Source: Dehalococcoidia bacterium (GTDB taxonomy: Bacteria; Chloroflexota; Dehalococcoidia; Tepidiformales; Tepidiformaceae). Taken from it: 64,000 nucleotides of DNA. A program made the translations under genes and the position numbers. This document shows positions 8,670-20,054 of the stretch, piece after piece (position 1 is the first letter of the stretch; the number at the start of each line of letters is the position of its first letter). Location: positions 1 through 64,000 of the forward strand of contig JADZEI010000021.1 in the NCBI GenBank assembly GCA_020850615.1, read 5' to 3'. The notes beneath the pieces are model-generated. The model saw only the letters and a list, made by a program, of their open reading frames with translations, ran no database searches and had not been told where the DNA came from.

Positions 8670-9935
8670 ATGGAGATCCTCTACTTCACCGAGCAGCCGA
8701 TGTCGGCCTACCCGGAGGACAAGGCGACCGACGAGGTTCCGATCGGCGGCGGCAAGACGCAGCGCATCACCTCGCTACTGTTTTCGAACAAGTACTTCGA
8801 CCCGATGGAGGGCTCGCGGCTCTACCGGGAGCGGATCGAGGAGTGGAAGCTCGTGGACGAGTCCGGGTTCGACGGGATCATGCTGAACGAGCACCACACG
8901 GCGCCGTTCTGCATGTCGCCGCGGGTGAACCTGTTCGCGGCGATCCTGGCGACGGTCACGAAGAACGTGAAGATCGTGCTGCTGGGGAACCCCCTGCCGC
9001 TCTGGGACAACCCGGTGCACCTGGCGGAGGAGCTGTCGATCATCGACATGATCTCGCAGGGGCGGCTGGTCTCCGGGTTCGTGCGCGGCGGCGGCGTCGA
9101 GAACATCCAGGCGAATACGAACCCGTCGTTCAACCGGGAGCGGCTCGAAGAGGCGCACGACCTGTTGATGGAGGCGTGGACGAAGGAGGGGCCGTTCCGC
9201 TGGGAGGGCAGGCACTTCGATTTCCGCGTGGTGAACCCGTGGGCGACGCCGTACCACCGGCCGCACCCGCCGATCTGGATCCCGGGCGTGGCGAGCAAGG
9301 AGACGGTGATCTGGGCGGCACAGCAGGGCTACCCGTACATCGGCCTGAACACGAACTTCGACGTGAGCGCGAAGATCCGGGAGCTGTACGCGGGGGCCGC
9401 CGCCGAGGCAGGGATCACGGCGGGGCCGGAGCATTTCGGGCAGCTCCTCCAGTGCCACGTGGCCGACACCGAGGAGAAGGCGGAGCAGAACGCGAAGGAG
9501 TTCATGTGGATGCGCGGCGAGTTCACCGGGCTCGCCCACCCGGTGTGGGGTTCGCCGACGGGGTACGGGTCGCGGTCCAACCGGAATTCGCTGATCGAGA
9601 TCTCGGCCGGGCGGCGGCCGCTGGTGATGCCGCCGCCAATCAACCAGCGGCGCCTGGAGCGGACGTTCGTCTGGGGCACGCCGAAGACGGTGGTGGAGCA
9701 GCTCAAGGTCGTGCTGGAGAACAACCGGCCGGGCGTGCTCGCGCTCTGGGGGAACGATGGGCGGATCGACCACGCGGATTCGAAGCGCTGCATCGAGCTC
9801 CTGGGCAAGGAGGTGCTGCCGGAGATCCGGGAGTTCTCGCAGTCGCTCGGCATCAAGAGCCCGATGGAGACGGGCGCGGGATACAACCGGAACCTGGGGA
9901 CGACGCCGAAGGAGTACCGGAGGATCGAGTTGTAG
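8670..9935 (+). CDS. LLM-class flavin-dependent monooxygenase
   Basis: A 421-residue bacterial-luciferase-like protein. It starts with the typical first strand MEILYFTEQP, carries the LNEHHTAPF segment near residue 75, the LAEELSIIDMISQGRLVSGF core near 120, and IWIPGVASKETVIWAA in the second half. Members use reduced FMN (or F420) and oxygen to oxidise aldehydes, sulfonates or aromatic compounds; the substrate is not evident. The ATG follows a clear GGAGG. It is translated right behind the hydrolase-fold gene, which suggests the two act on the same compound. It converges on urtE across a GC-rich hairpin. Confidence 0.87.
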   Translation: MEILYFTEQPMSAYPEDKATDEVPIGGGKTQRITSLLFSNKYFDPMEGSRLYRERIEEWKLVDESGFDGIMLNEHHTAPFCMSPRVNLFAAILATVTKNVKIVLLGNPLPLWDNPVHLAEELSIIDMISQGRLVSGFVRGGGVENIQANTNPSFNRERLEEAHDLLMEAWTKEGPFRWEGRHFDFRVVNPWATPYHRPHPPIWIPGVASKETVIWAAQQGYPYIGLNTNFDVSAKIRELYAGAAAEAGITAGPEHFGQLLQCHVADTEEKAEQNAKEFMWMRGEFTGLAHPVWGSPTGYGSRSNRNSLIEISAGRRPLVMPPPINQRRLERTFVWGTPKTVVEQLKVVLENNRPGVLALWGNDGRIDHADSKRCIELLGKEVLPEIREFSQSLGIKSPMETGAGYNRNLGTTPKEYRRIEL

Positions 9936-9978
9936 GGAGGGCCCAACCGGGGGACCCGCGATTGCCCTCACCCCCCGG

Positions 9979-10004
9979 CCCCTCTCCCCTGCGGGGGAGA
10001 GGGG
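9979..10004. terminator. GC-rich hairpin between convergent genes
   Basis: An 11-bp perfect stem, CCCCTCTCCCC with GGGGAGAGGGG around the loop TGCG, lies between the convergent monooxygenase and urtE genes. It could end transcription in both directions, although no T-run follows. Similar hairpins are at 13754-13775 and 29865-29962, so it may instead be a dispersed repeat element. Confidence 0.55.
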
Positions 10005-10019
10005 AGATGGAACCGCTGG

Positions 10020-10780
10020 TTACACGGAGAGGGCTTCCTGGAGGCGGGTGGCGTCGAGCTCGGTGGGTTTGCCGCGGAGGCTGATGCTGCCGCGTTCGAG
10101 GACGTAGCACATGTCGGCGTTGGCGAGGGCGAAGCCGAGGAACTGCTCGACGAGGAGGATGGTCATCCTGCCGCGGAGGGAGCCGATCACGGCTTCGATC
10201 TCCTCGACGATGTTGGGCTGGATGCCCTCGGTCGGTTCGTCGAGGAGGAGGAGGCGGGGGCGGCCCATGAGGGCGCGGCCGATGGCCAGCTGCTGCTGCT
10301 GGCCGCCGGAGAGCACGCCCGCGGTGCGGCCGGCCATCTGCTTGAGCACGGGGAAGAGCGCGAGCACCTCCTCGAGCTGGCCGTCCTGCCGGCCACGCAC
10401 GGGTTCGAGGCCCATGAGCAGGTTCTCGAGCACGGTCAGGTAGGGGAAGATGCCGCGGCCCTGGGGCACGTAGCCGATCCCCGAGCGGGCGCGGGAGTAC
10501 GACGGCCGGCGCGTGACCTCCCGGCCCGAGAAGTAGACGTGGCCGCGGTGCGCGGGCAGCACGCCGATGATGGACTTCAGCAGCGTGGTCTTGCCCGCGC
10601 CGTTGCGGCCCATGACGCAGACGACCTCGCCGGGGGCCGCCTGGAGCGAGACATCGCGCACGACGACGCTGCGGCCGTAGGCGATCGAGAGGTCGCGGAC
10701 GGCGAGGATGCTGCCTTCGGGCGCGGGCGGGCCGGGTTCGGCACGACCGAGGAGGGTGGCGACGGGCGATGGCAGCCTGG

Positions 10781-10784
<4 letters not shown>
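10020..10784 (-). CDS. urtE: urea ABC transporter ATP-binding protein UrtE
   Basis: A 254-residue LivF-type ABC ATPase with Walker A GRNGAGKT near residue 62, the signature LSGGQQQQ and Walker B LLLLDEPTEGI. It is the second ATPase of a branched-chain-amino-acid-type importer. The assignment to urea rests on its place as the last gene of a minus-strand block containing urtABCD and the urease genes, because the sequence alone does not separate urea from amino-acid transporters. Its ATG overlaps the urtD stop as ATGA. Confidence 0.85.
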
Positions 10785-11603
<819 letters not shown>

Positions 11604-11614
<11 letters not shown>

Positions 11615-12773
11615 TACCCACCCTCGCATCCATCTCCATCCCGGCGACCGGGGCCGGGGCGCCGGCGCGGAGGCGGCTGACCCGGCTGGTCACTTCGCCG
11701 GCGACGCGGCGGTAGAACCCGACGACGCCGGCGGGGAATAGCACGACCGCGCCGACGAAGAGCGCGCCGTAGAAGTACTGCCAGGTGTCGGGGTAGGTCT
11801 CCGAGAGGTAGCTGCGGGCCCAGCTGACGAGCACCGCGCCCAGGACCGCGCCGGTAATCGTGCCGCGGCCGCCGACGGCGACGAGGAGGACGAATTCGAT
11901 CGAGGGGACGATGCCGAGGTTCGCGGGCGAGATGATGCCCACCTGGGGGACGAAGAGCGCGCCGGCCAGCCCGGCCATCGCAGCCGAAACGCCGAACACG
12001 AGTGCCTTCATGAAGCCCACGTTGTAGCCCGCGAAGCGCACGCGCTCCTCGTCGTCGCGGATTGCGACCATGAGGCGGCCGAAGGGCGAGCGGGTTATCC
12101 ATGTCGCGACGAGGAACACCGCGAGGAGGACGCCGACGGTGATGTAGTAGAGCGTGTGCTGGGTGGAGGTGTCGGCGAGGTTCATGCCGAAGAGCTCGGT
12201 GTAGTTCGTGAGCCCGTTCGTGCCGCCGGTGTACTGCTGCTGGCCGACGAAGAAGATGCTCAGGATGAGCGCGAGGGCCTGGGTGACGATGGAGAAGTAG
12301 GCGCCTTTCACGCGGCTGCGGAAGACCAGGTAGCCGAGCACGAAGCCGAGCAGGCCGGGCAGGACCATCGCGGCCGGGATGGCGAACCAGGCGTAGCGGA
12401 ACGGCTCCCAGAACCAGGGGAGGGACTCGAGTCCGCTCCAGTTCATGAAGTCGGGGATGGATTCCCCGGAGGCGTGGAGCTTGAGGTACATGGCCATGGC
12501 GTAGCCGCCGAGGCCGAACCAGACGGCCTGGCCGAGGCTGAGCATGCCGGTGTAGCCCCACATCAGGTCGATGCCGATGGCGAGGATGGCGTAGCAGAGG
12601 AACTTCGCCAGGAGGTTGAGGCGGAAATCCGAGAGGATGTTCGGGGCGACCACGAAGAGCAGGACCGCCGTGATGACGAAGGGAGCTGCTTCGCGGGCGT
12701 AGAGGAGGAGGCCCGGCTTGCCCGGGGCCGGGAGCGGGGCCGGCGGGGCGCTGAAGGCGGTTTCGCGTCTCAT
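11604..12773 (-). CDS. urtC: urea ABC transporter permease UrtC
   Basis: A 389-residue LivM-type membrane protein with about nine hydrophobic segments and the family stretch LCYAILAIGIDLMWGYTGMLSLGQAVWFGLGGYA in the first third. The conserved IRDDEERVRFAGY loop between later helices is the expected contact to the ATPases. It forms the inner-membrane channel with UrtB. Its start codon overlaps the urtB stop as ATGA. The N-terminal 30 residues are Pro/Ala-rich and probably cytoplasmic. A longer open frame exists on this strand but overlaps urtB. Confidence 0.88.
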
Positions 12774-13669
12774 CGTGCATTCCTCCGCGCGACCATGCCC
12801 GCGGGCCGCCACTGCAGGAAGGCGATGACGAGCGCGAAGACGATTACTTTCGCGAGCGAAGCGCTGGTCTGGTATTCGAGGATGGCGTTGAGCCAGCCGA
12901 CCGAGAGGGCGGCCAGGACGGTGCCGACGATCTGGCCGATGCCACCGGTGATGACCACGAGGAAGGCATCGACGATGTAGTAGGTGCCGAGCGACGGGCC
13001 GATGGGGCCGATCAGGGCGAGCGCGCACCCGGCGACGCCCGCGAGCCCGGAGGCGAGGCCGAAGGTGAACATGTCGACCTTCGGGGTGACGACGCCGAGC
13101 GCGCCCGCGACTTCGCGGTTCTGCATGACGGCGCGGGTGCGGCGGCCGGCGCTGGTCCGCGTCAGGTAGAGATAGACACCGAGGATGCAGAGCGCGACGA
13201 GGCCGATGATGAAGAGCCGGATGTAGGGCATGGTGAAGTCGCCCATGACGTCGATGCCGCCCGTGAGCCAGGGCGGGCTGGTGACCTGGACGTTGGGCGC
13301 GCCGAAGACGCTGCGAGCCCCCTGCTGGAGCACGAGGCTCACGCCCCAGGTGGCGAGCAGGGTATCGAGCGGGCGGCCGTAAAGGCGCTGGATGAGCGTG
13401 CGTTCGAGGAGCATGCCCATAGCTCCCGCGACGACGAACGCCAGTAGCAGCGCGAAGATGAAGTAGTAGCCGAGCCCGGCGGCGCCGAAGAGGTCATCGA
13501 ACCAGTTTTGGGCGACGTAGGCGGAGTAGGCGCCGACCATGATCATCTCGCCGTGGGCCATGTTGATGACGTTCATGAGGCCGAACGAGAAGGCGAGGCC
13601 GAGCGCGACCAGCAGCAGGATGGAGCCGAGGCTGAACCCGTTGAAGAGCTGCTGCAGAAAGAGATCCAT
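12770..13669 (-). CDS. urtB: urea ABC transporter permease UrtB
   Basis: A 299-residue LivH-type permease with seven or eight hydrophobic helices and the typical start GFSLGSILLLVALGLAFSFG, followed by GLMNVINMAHGEMIMVGAY. The RAVMQNREVAGALGV loop would contact the ATPases. UrtB proteins of proteobacteria often carry a long N-terminal extension; this one does not. A strong GGAGGGG lies just before its ATG. It is separated from urtA by about 170 bases holding a hairpin, which may allow more binding protein than permease to be made. Confidence 0.88.
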   Translation of the reverse strand: MDLFLQQLFNGFSLGSILLLVALGLAFSFGLMNVINMAHGEMIMVGAYSAYVAQNWFDDLFGAAGLGYYFIFALLLAFVVAGAMGMLLERTLIQRLYGRPLDTLLATWGVSLVLQQGARSVFGAPNVQVTSPPWLTGGIDVMGDFTMPYIRLFIIGLVALCILGVYLYLTRTSAGRRTRAVMQNREVAGALGVVTPKVDMFTFGLASGLAGVAGCALALIGPIGPSLGTYYIVDAFLVVITGGIGQIVGTVLAALSVGWLNAILEYQTSASLAKVIVFALVIAFLQWRPAGMVARRNAR

Positions 13670-13753
13670 GATTCCCCTCCGTGAATGGCGAAGGGGCCGG
13701 CACGATGCCGGCCCCCGCCGTGTTCCGTGGAGACGCCCTCACCCCCCGGCCCT

Positions 13754-13775
13754 CTCTCCCGCTGCGGCGGGAGAG
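13754..13775. repeat. GC-rich hairpin between urtA and urtB
   Basis: CTCTCCCGC pairs with GCGGGAGAG around the loop TGCG. The flanking bases repeat the CCCTCACCCCCCGGCC context seen at 9964-9980 and, inverted, near 29890-29940. It lies between two genes read in the same direction, so it could attenuate or stabilise the message downstream of urtA. It is part of a dispersed family. Confidence 0.6.
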
Positions 13776-13840
13776 GGGAGTAGAGTTGTCCCGTGCGGGG
13801 AGAGGGCAGGTGGCGTCCGCGAACCGTCCGTTGCCGGGGG

Positions 13841-15169
13841 TTAGGACTTCTTTTCTTTGGCGAATTCGCCGCCCCAGCTGTAGGTCTCGAGGTAGGGGTC
13901 GGGTTCGACCGGGCCGCTGGTGGCCCAGACCTCGTCGATGAGGGCGTCCTTGCGGATCTTGCCGATGCGGACCGTCTTGGAGATGTGGTGGTTGCTGGCG
14001 TGGACCTTCACGGTGCCCTCGGGGGCCTTGAACTCGAGGCCGGCCATCGCTTCCTTCACCTTCTCGACGTCCGTGGAGCCGGCCTTGTTCGCGGCCATGG
14101 CCCAGAGGTGGACGCTGATGTAGGCGGCCTCGACGGGGTCAGAGGTGGGGCGCTTCTTGCCCGACTTCGAGGTGAAGTCGTGGTAGGCGGGCACGAACTT
14201 GTCGTTCTCGGGCGTCTTCGTGGTCTGGTAGTAGTTCCAGGCGACGAGGTGGCCCTCCATGATGTCGCCGCCGATGGCCACGGCTTCCTCTTCGGCGATG
14301 GAGACCGAGAGCGTGGTGAGGTCCGCGGCCTTGATGCCGGCGCTCTGAAGCTGCTTGAAGAACGCGACGTTGGAGTCGCCGTTGAGCGTGTTGTAGACGA
14401 CGTCCGGGTTCGCCGACTTGATCTTGGAGATGACGGTCGCGTACTCGGTGTGGCCGAGCGGCGTGTACTCCTCGGCGAGCGTCTGGCCGCCGGACGCGGC
14501 GAGCTGGGCCTTGATGATCTTGTTCGCCGTGCGCGGGAAGACGTAGTCGGAGCCGAGGAGGAAGAACTTCTTCTTGTTCTCCTTCAGCAGGTATTCGACC
14601 GAGGGGACGATCTGCTGGTTGGTGGTGGCGCCGGTGTAGAAGATGTAGGGCGACGACTCCAGGCCCTCGTATTGGACCGGGTAGTAGAGCAGCGCCTTGT
14701 TCGATTCGAACACGGGCAGGACCGCCTTGCGGCTGGCGGAGGTCCAGCAGCCGAAGGTGACGGCGACCTTGTCGCTCTGGATCAGCTTCTTCGCCTTCTC
14801 GGCGAAGGTCGGCCAGTCGGACTGGCCATCTTCGACGACGGCTTCGAGCTGCTTGCCGAGCACGCCGCCGGCGGCGTTGACCTCCTGGATGGCGAGCAGG
14901 TCGGCATCGCGGACGGCCACTTCGGAGACGGCCATGGTGCCGGACAGCGAGTGGAGGACGCCGACCTTGATGGTATCGCCGCCGCCGCTGGTGGTGGTCG
15001 AGGCGCCGGACGACTCGGTGTCGTCGTCATCGTCGTCGCCGCCGCAGGCCGCGAGGAGGCCGCCCACGGCGGGGACCGCGGCGAGTGCGGCGCCGGCCTT
15101 GAGGACACGGCGGCGCGAGATGCCAGCCCGCAACCAGTAGCTCCCGCGACCCATCAGTTCTTCGTTCAC
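13841..15169 (-). CDS. urtA: urea ABC transporter substrate-binding lipoprotein UrtA
   Basis: A 442-residue periplasmic-binding-type protein of the Leu/Ile/Val family. The N terminus combines a twin-arginine motif SRRRVLK (residues 19-25) with a lipobox LLAAC, so Cys42 should be lipidated and export may use the Tat route. A short Asp/Ser/Thr-rich tether follows, then the mature domain starting [19 protein letters not shown], which is characteristic of UrtA. It captures urea outside and hands it to UrtBC. Translation starts at a GTG with GGGAG about ten bases upstream. The gene begins 123 bases after ureD and may have its own promoter. Confidence 0.9.
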   Translation of the reverse strand: MNEELMGRGSYWLRAGISRRRVLKAGAALAAVPAVGGLLAACGGDDDDDDTESSGASTTTSGGGDTIKVGVLHSLSGTMAVSEVAVRDADLLAIQEVNAAGGVLGKQLEAVVEDGQSDWPTFAEKAKKLIQSDKVAVTFGCWTSASRKAVLPVFESNKALLYYPVQYEGLESSPYIFYTGATTNQQIVPSVEYLLKENKKKFFLLGSDYVFPRTANKIIKAQLAASGGQTLAEEYTPLGHTEYATVISKIKSANPDVVYNTLNGDSNVAFFKQLQSAGIKAADLTTLSVSIAEEEAVAIGGDIMEGHLVAWNYYQTTKTPENDKFVPAYHDFTSKSGKKRPTSDPVEAAYISVHLWAMAANKAGSTDVEKVKEAMAGLEFKAPEGTVKVHASNHHISKTVRIGKIRKDALIDEVWATSGPVEPDPYLETYSWGGEFAKEKKS

Positions 15170-15292
15170 GTGTTCCGTTCTCCCTCTTGTTCAGTCAGCC
15201 GGTGCGCGTGGTTTCCGGTGGGGTTCCGCGCCGGGCTGAGCGCACAGTAGGGGCGGAAGGTTTCGAACAGTTTCCGGGCAAATGAACAAAAG

Positions 15293-16084
15293 TTAACGCG
15301 TGACGAACTTGCACGAAGCCGCGAATTGGGGTTCGCATGTGCGCGAGCGAGCGGCGCCAACGACCGCGGCGGCGAGCGCTTCGAAGTCGGCGTAGGTATC
15401 GCAGAGGGCGCGATAGGCCGCGCCGCCGCTGCGCAGCTGGCTCGCGCCGCCCGTGACGCCGGGAAGCCCCGTGGGCCACCAGGACGGCTCCGCGGCGGGC
15501 CAATCGCCCAGGGCCAGGGCGGTGACCACGATGGGCGCGCCGGCCGAGGCGGCCGCGAACTCGGCGCCGGTGAGCACGGCGCGCTCGGCGAAGGCGAGCT
15601 GGCCGGCGACCGTCGCCCGGGTGCGGAGCTCGAGGCGGGCGAACGCGCCGGATTCCTGCATCCCCATGCGGCCCGCCGCGACCGCGGTGAGGGACAGCAC
15701 GCGCGCTCCCGGGGCGACATCGATCGCCAGGCTGGCGGCGTGGTCCGCGCCCGCGTGGGGGATGAGCATGCCGGGGACGTGGATCAGCGTGGCGCCCGGG
15801 TCCGCGCGGAGGCGGGTCGCGGAGAGCGACGGCGCCCCACCGCGCAGCGGGGTCGCGGCCACGGCATCGACCAGGAGCGCGGCGCCGGGGCCGGCACGCA
15901 CGGAGGTGACGACGGCGTCGCCGCCGAAGATGCCGTCGCCGACGAGCTGGTGGGTGACCTCGGCCCAGGGGGGCGCGGCACCGGGGCGGTTCGACCAGCG
16001 CTGCGGCGCCGCCGCGGCAAGCACCGCCGCGCGTGTGCGGCCCGCGGACGCGACCGCGACGAGCCGTGCGCGCGAGACGGTCAT
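15293..16084 (-). CDS. ureD: urease accessory protein UreD
   Basis: The 263-residue protein is the UreD/UreH scaffold that binds apo-urease and, with UreF and UreG, allows nickel insertion. Recognisable segments are [15 protein letters not shown]-like [14 protein letters not shown] in the middle and [16 protein letters not shown] before it. The protein is diverged and unusually Ala-rich, and its name is supported strongly by position. Its ATG overlaps the ureG stop as ATGA. The frame remains open upstream inside ureG, but those residues are not family-like. Confidence 0.85.
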   Translation of the reverse strand: MTVSRARLVAVASAGRTRAAVLAAAAPQRWSNRPGAAPPWAEVTHQLVGDGIFGGDAVVTSVRAGPGAALLVDAVAATPLRGGAPSLSATRLRADPGATLIHVPGMLIPHAGADHAASLAIDVAPGARVLSLTAVAAGRMGMQESGAFARLELRTRATVAGQLAFAERAVLTGAEFAAASAGAPIVVTALALGDWPAAEPSWWPTGLPGVTGGASQLRSGGAAYRALCDTYADFEALAAAVVGAARSRTCEPQFAASCKFVTR

Positions 16085-16758
16085 CCCGCGCGCGCTGCGG
16101 CCATCTCGTCGAGCACCCAGCGGGCGACGGCGGCGACGTCCTCGTCGTCGCGCATGCTGGCGACGAAGAGGGGCCGCTCGCCGCGGGCGTGGACGGCGTC
16201 GCGGCGCATGACCTCGAGGTCGGCGCCGACGTAGGGGGCGAGGTCCTTCTTGTTGATGACGAGGAGGTCCGAGTTGGTGGTGCCGGGGCCGCCCTTGCGC
16301 GGGATCTTGTCGCCCCCGGCGACGTCGATGACGTAGATGGTGCGGTCGACGAGCTCGGGGCTGAAGGTGGCGGCGAGGTTGTCGCCGCCGCTCTCGACGA
16401 GGATGAGCGCGAGCCCCGGGTGGCGCGCGACGAGCGCGTCGATGGCGCGCAGGTTCAGCGATGCATCCTCGCGGATGGCGCTGTGGGGGCAGCCGCCCGT
16501 GGCCACGCCGGTGATGCGGTCCGGTTCCAGGGCAGAGTGGCGGAGGAGGAACTCCGCGTCCTCCTGCGTGTAGATGTCGTTCGTGACGACGGCCATGTCG
16601 ATGGACTCGCGGAGGGCACGGCAGAGCCCGAGCACACAGGCGGTCTTGCCGGAGCCGACCGGCCCGGCGATGCCGACGCGGAAGACGCCGCGGGGGTCGA
16701 TGGTGCCCGCTCGCCGCGGGGGGAGGGGCTGGGGGGCGTGGTGGTGGCCGGCGGTCAT
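16081..16758 (-). CDS. ureG: urease accessory GTPase UreG
   Basis: A 225-residue SIMIBI-class GTPase. The P-loop GPVGSGKT is near residue 31, [12 protein letters not shown] follows near 60, the nickel-binding Cys-Pro-His is in GVATGGCPH and the GTP-specificity motif NKKD is near 166. It couples GTP hydrolysis to nickel delivery to urease. The N terminus has a short His-rich stretch (GHHHAP) that could bind nickel. That may matter because no ureE nickel chaperone gene is seen. The start overlaps the ureF stop as ATGA. Confidence 0.95.
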   Translation of the reverse strand: MTAGHHHAPQPLPPRRAGTIDPRGVFRVGIAGPVGSGKTACVLGLCRALRESIDMAVVTNDIYTQEDAEFLLRHSALEPDRITGVATGGCPHSAIREDASLNLRAIDALVARHPGLALILVESGGDNLAATFSPELVDRTIYVIDVAGGDKIPRKGGPGTTNSDLLVINKKDLAPYVGADLEVMRRDAVHARGERPLFVASMRDDEDVAAVARWVLDEMAAARAG

Positions 16759-17447
16759 GAGGCGAACATCCTGAACTGGAGTGTGGGCTGGAGCGCTGCT
16801 GCGACATCGAACAGGGGGGACCAGGCGCCGGGGCGGCGGGCCGGGGCGGCGGCCGCGGACTCCACTGCGGCAGCGAGGGCAGGGCCGGTGGCGGCGTGGA
16901 GCCGCACGGCCGCGGCCTGGCCGATGACACCGAGCCGGAGCGCCGCCTGCGTGATGGACGTGACCATCGTGGTGCCGAGCGCTGCGAGCATCGCTTCCGG
17001 CGGAGCGCCGGTGTCGTGGGCCAGCGCGGCGAAGGCGACGGCGTGCTGGCCCGGCGACCGACCCGCCGCGACCGCCGCGGCGAGGAGCTCCGTCCGCGGG
17101 CCGGCGAGCGGGGCGGCGGTGGCGAGGAGCCGTTCGCCCATCGCACGGCCGGCTTCGCGCTCGGGCGTTGGCGCGATCGAGGCGTCGAGCCAGTCGTCGG
17201 CGCGGAGGACGGCGGCGATCGACCGGGCGCGGTGGGCGGCGAGCGCGGCGGGGAACCACTGCCGGGCGGCCACCTGGCGGACGTACGTTTCGAGCACCGG
17301 CGCGAGGTCGGCCTCGCCGGTGACGCGCCGCTGGTGGACGAGCCACTCGACGCCGTGGCTGTAGGCGTAGCCACCCACCGGGAAGGCGGAATCGGCGACC
17401 TGCAGCAGGCGCAGGAGGGCCAGGTGGCCGGCCGGCGCCGCGCTCAA
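16755..17447 (-). CDS. ureF: urease accessory protein UreF
   Basis: A 230-residue, mainly helical UreF. The family hallmark near the N terminus is [24 protein letters not shown], and [16 protein letters not shown] lies further on. It bridges UreD and UreG in the nickel-loading complex. Translation begins at a TTG that overlaps the ureC stop (TTGA), an unusual coupling that should keep its level below that of the structural subunits. The usual ureE gene between ureC and ureF is missing. Confidence 0.92.
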   Translation of the reverse strand: MSAAPAGHLALLRLLQVADSAFPVGGYAYSHGVEWLVHQRRVTGEADLAPVLETYVRQVAARQWFPAALAAHRARSIAAVLRADDWLDASIAPTPEREAGRAMGERLLATAAPLAGPRTELLAAAVAAGRSPGQHAVAFAALAHDTGAPPEAMLAALGTTMVTSITQAALRLGVIGQAAAVRLHAATGPALAAAVESAAAAPARRPGAWSPLFDVAAALQPTLQFRMFAS

Positions 17448-19144
17448 AACAGGAAGTAGCGCTGGGCCATCGGCAGCAACTTCGCCGGCTCGCAGGTGGC
17501 GAGGATGCCGTCCACGGTGACCGCGAAGGTCTCCGGATCGACCTCGATCTTCGGCGTCGCGTCGTTGTGGACCATTGCGGACTTGCCGATGGAGCGTGTG
17601 TTCTCGACGGCGACGGCGGGCGTGCGGATGCCGAGCTGTTCGAACACGCCGGCGCGGATGGCAGCGCTGGAAGTGAAGATGCGGCGGGTCGAGGGGAGCT
17701 TCGCACCGAACATGTGGCGGTAGCGCACGGGCTGCGGCGTCGGGATCGAGGCGCCGGGGTCCCCCATCGCCGCGTAGGTGATGAAGCCGCCCTTGATGAC
17801 GAGCTCGGGCTTCACGCCGAAAAAAGCGGGGTTCCAGAGCACGAGGTCCGCGAGCTTGCCGGCTTCGACGCTGCCGACTTCGTGGCTGACGCCCTGGGCG
17901 ATGGCCGGGTTGATCGTGTACTTGGCGACGTAGCGCTTGATGCGGGCATTGTCGGCGCCGGCGGGGTCGCCGGGGAGCGGGCCGCGCTGCTGCTTCATCT
18001 TGTGCGCGGTCTGCCAGGCGCGGAGGACGACTTCGCCGGCGCGGCCCATGGCCTGGCTGTCGCTCGACATCATCGAGATGGCGCCGAGGTCGTGGAGGAT
18101 GTCCTCGGCGGCGATGGTGCCGGGCCGGATGCGGGATTCGGCGAAGGAGACGTCCTCGCGGACGTTGGGGTTGAGGTGGTGGCAGACCATGAGCATATCC
18201 AGGTGCTCCTGGATCGTATTCACGGTGTAGGGACGCGTCGGGTTCGTGGAGGACGGCAGCACGTTCGGCAGCGAGGCGACCCTGATGATGTCCGGGGCGT
18301 GTCCACCGCCGGCCCCTTCGGTGTGGAAGGTGTGGATCGTGCGGCCGTTGATCGCGGCGATGGTGCTTTCGACGAAGCCGGCCTCGTTCAGGGTGTCCGT
18401 GTGGATCGCGACCTGGATGTCGAAGCCGTCGGCGACGCGCAGGCAGGCGTCGATGGCGGCGGGCGTGGAGCCCCAGTCTTCGTGGAGCTTGAGCCCGCAG
18501 GCGCCGGCTTCGACCTGGGCCCAGAGCGCGGTGACGTCGGAGCTGTTCCCCTTGCCGAAGAAGCCGAGGTTCACCGGGTAGGCGTCGGCGGCTTCGAGCA
18601 TGCGGGCCATGTTCCAGGCGCCCGGCGTGCAGGTGGTCGCATTCGTGCCGGTCGCCGGGCCCGTGCCGCCGCCGAAGAGCGTGGTCACGCCGTTCGAGAG
18701 CGATTCCTCGACGATCTGCGGGCAGATGAAGTGGATGTGGCTATCGATGCCGCCGGCGGTGAGCAGCAGGTGCTCGCCGGCGATGACCTCGGTGCCCGCG
18801 CCGATGACCATGCCGGGGGTCACGCCGTCCATCACGTCGGGGTTGCCGGCGGCGCCGATGCCAGCGATGCGGCCGACGCGGATGCCGACGTCGGCCTTCA
18901 CGATGCCCCAGTGGTCGATGATGACCGCGTTCGTGATGACGAGGTCGAGCGCTTCGCCGGGGCTGGCGGCCTGGGCCATGCCATCGCGGATGGACTTGCC
19001 GCCGCCGAACGAGGCTTCGTCGCCGAGCGTGTGGTAGTCGCGTTCGATGAGCGCGTAGAGGTCCGTGTCGGCGAGGCGGATGCGGTCGCCGGCGGTGGGC
19101 CCATAGAGGTGGCTGTAACGGTCGCGGCTGATGCGGTAGCTCAC
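17444..19144 (-). CDS. ureC: urease alpha subunit
   Basis: The 566-residue catalytic subunit hydrolyses urea to ammonia and carbamate in the cytoplasm. Every active-site residue is present at the Klebsiella position plus two: His136 and His138 (DSHIHF), the carbamylated Lys219 (GLKLHED), His248 (AIHTD), His274 (HTFHTEG), the flap Cys321 (MVCHH) and Asp362 (SSDSQAMGR). The length is standard. The start is a GTG overlapping the ureB stop as GTGA. All evidence points to an active nickel enzyme. Confidence 0.98.
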   Translation of the reverse strand: MSYRISRDRYSHLYGPTAGDRIRLADTDLYALIERDYHTLGDEASFGGGKSIRDGMAQAASPGEALDLVITNAVIIDHWGIVKADVGIRVGRIAGIGAAGNPDVMDGVTPGMVIGAGTEVIAGEHLLLTAGGIDSHIHFICPQIVEESLSNGVTTLFGGGTGPATGTNATTCTPGAWNMARMLEAADAYPVNLGFFGKGNSSDVTALWAQVEAGACGLKLHEDWGSTPAAIDACLRVADGFDIQVAIHTDTLNEAGFVESTIAAINGRTIHTFHTEGAGGGHAPDIIRVASLPNVLPSSTNPTRPYTVNTIQEHLDMLMVCHHLNPNVREDVSFAESRIRPGTIAAEDILHDLGAISMMSSDSQAMGRAGEVVLRAWQTAHKMKQQRGPLPGDPAGADNARIKRYVAKYTINPAIAQGVSHEVGSVEAGKLADLVLWNPAFFGVKPELVIKGGFITYAAMGDPGASIPTPQPVRYRHMFGAKLPSTRRIFTSSAAIRAGVFEQLGIRTPAVAVENTRSIGKSAMVHNDATPKIEVDPETFAVTVDGILATCEPAKLLPMAQRYFLF

Positions 19145-19515
19145 GCGCGGGCATCCAGTTCGAAACCGAGCCCGGCCGCGCGGGCGAATGCGGCGGCGAC
19201 GCCGTCGCCATCGGCGAGGCCGTTGAACCCGAGGATGCGCCGGGCGCCGCCATAGGGGACGAGCGAGACGCGGTGCGTCTGGCCGGCTTCGAAGCGGACG
19301 GCCGTGCCGGAGGGGATGTCGAGCCGCATGCCGAAGGTGGCGCGGCGGTCGAAGCGGAGGGCGCGGTTCACTTCGAAGAAGTGGAAGTGCGAGCCGACCT
19401 GGACCGCGCGGTCGCCGGTGTTGGTGACGTCGAGCTCGATGGCGTCGCGGCCCTCGTTGAGGACCAGGTCGCCGCCGCCGTAGAGGATCTCGCCGGGTGC
19501 GCCGGGAGCGCTCAT
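19141..19515 (-). CDS. ureB: urease beta subunit
   Basis: A 124-residue small subunit with the family features [17 protein letters not shown] near the start and [17 protein letters not shown] in the middle. It packs against UreC and supports assembly. Separate ureA and ureB genes are the usual bacterial arrangement. Its ATG overlaps the ureA stop (ATGA), so translation of the structural subunits is chained. The Ala-rich C-terminal tail is slightly longer than usual. Confidence 0.95.
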   Translation of the reverse strand: MSAPGAPGEILYGGGDLVLNEGRDAIELDVTNTGDRAVQVGSHFHFFEVNRALRFDRRATFGMRLDIPSGTAVRFEAGQTHRVSLVPYGGARRILGFNGLADGDGVAAAFARAAGLGFELDARA

Positions 19516-19814
19516 GGGATGGGGTTGTGGAGGGTCACCAGCTTGGTGCCGTCCGGAAAGGTGGCTTCGACCTGGATGTTGTCGATCATCTCGGGGATGC
19601 CGTCCATCACGTCATCGCGGGTGAGGAACTGGCCCTGCATGGCCATGAGCTCGGACACGGAGGCGCCGTCGCGGGCGCGTTCGAGCAGGCCGCTGGTGAT
19701 GATGGCGATGGATTCGGGGTAGTTGAGCTTGAGCCCCCGCTGACGGCGGTCGCGGGCGACCATGGCCGCGACGGAAACGAGCAGCTTGTCCACCTCGCGG
19801 TCAGTGAGCCGCAT
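19512..19814 (-). CDS. ureA: urease gamma subunit
   Basis: The 100-residue gamma subunit begins [20 protein letters not shown], contains [23 protein letters not shown] and ends with LVTLHNPIP, all typical. It is the first gene of the minus-strand block ureABC-ureF-ureG-ureD-urtABCDE. A strong GAGGAGAGG lies just before the ATG. The promoter should lie in the 240 bases between this gene and the divergent CoA-transferase, but no clear hexamers or NtcA/Nur-type operator could be picked out. Confidence 0.96.
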   Translation of the reverse strand: MRLTDREVDKLLVSVAAMVARDRRQRGLKLNYPESIAIITSGLLERARDGASVSELMAMQGQFLTRDDVMDGIPEMIDNIQVEATFPDGTKLVTLHNPIP

Positions 19815-19947
19815 GCACCTCTCCTCGCCCGCCCGCTGCCCGGGCCGGGGACGAGGGGGATGGTAGGGGAGGGAGGTTTCGGCGAGGTTTCGTTGCCGGG
19901 CGCGAGGGGTGGGGTGGCTGGCGCGGGGCGGGGGTGCTGGGGGCGCG

Positions 19948-19978
19948 CCTGCCCTCCCTCACGGGTCGGGCTACTGAT
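19948..19978. repeat. dispersed repeat ending GGCTACTGAT
   Basis: About thirty bases here (CCTGCC...CTCCCTCA, then TCGGGCTACTGAT) recur with few changes at 59820-59850. The end piece GCTACTGAT also occurs at 7562-7570 beside the 33-bp direct repeats. It lies in the divergent gap upstream of ureA and the CoA-transferase. Confidence 0.6.
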
Positions 19979-20054
19979 ACGGGGGCGGAGTTCCGGTAGA
20001 GTACGCAGCGCCGCGACCGAGGGTGGGGTGATGCGCCGGGCGGCCGGGGGAAGA

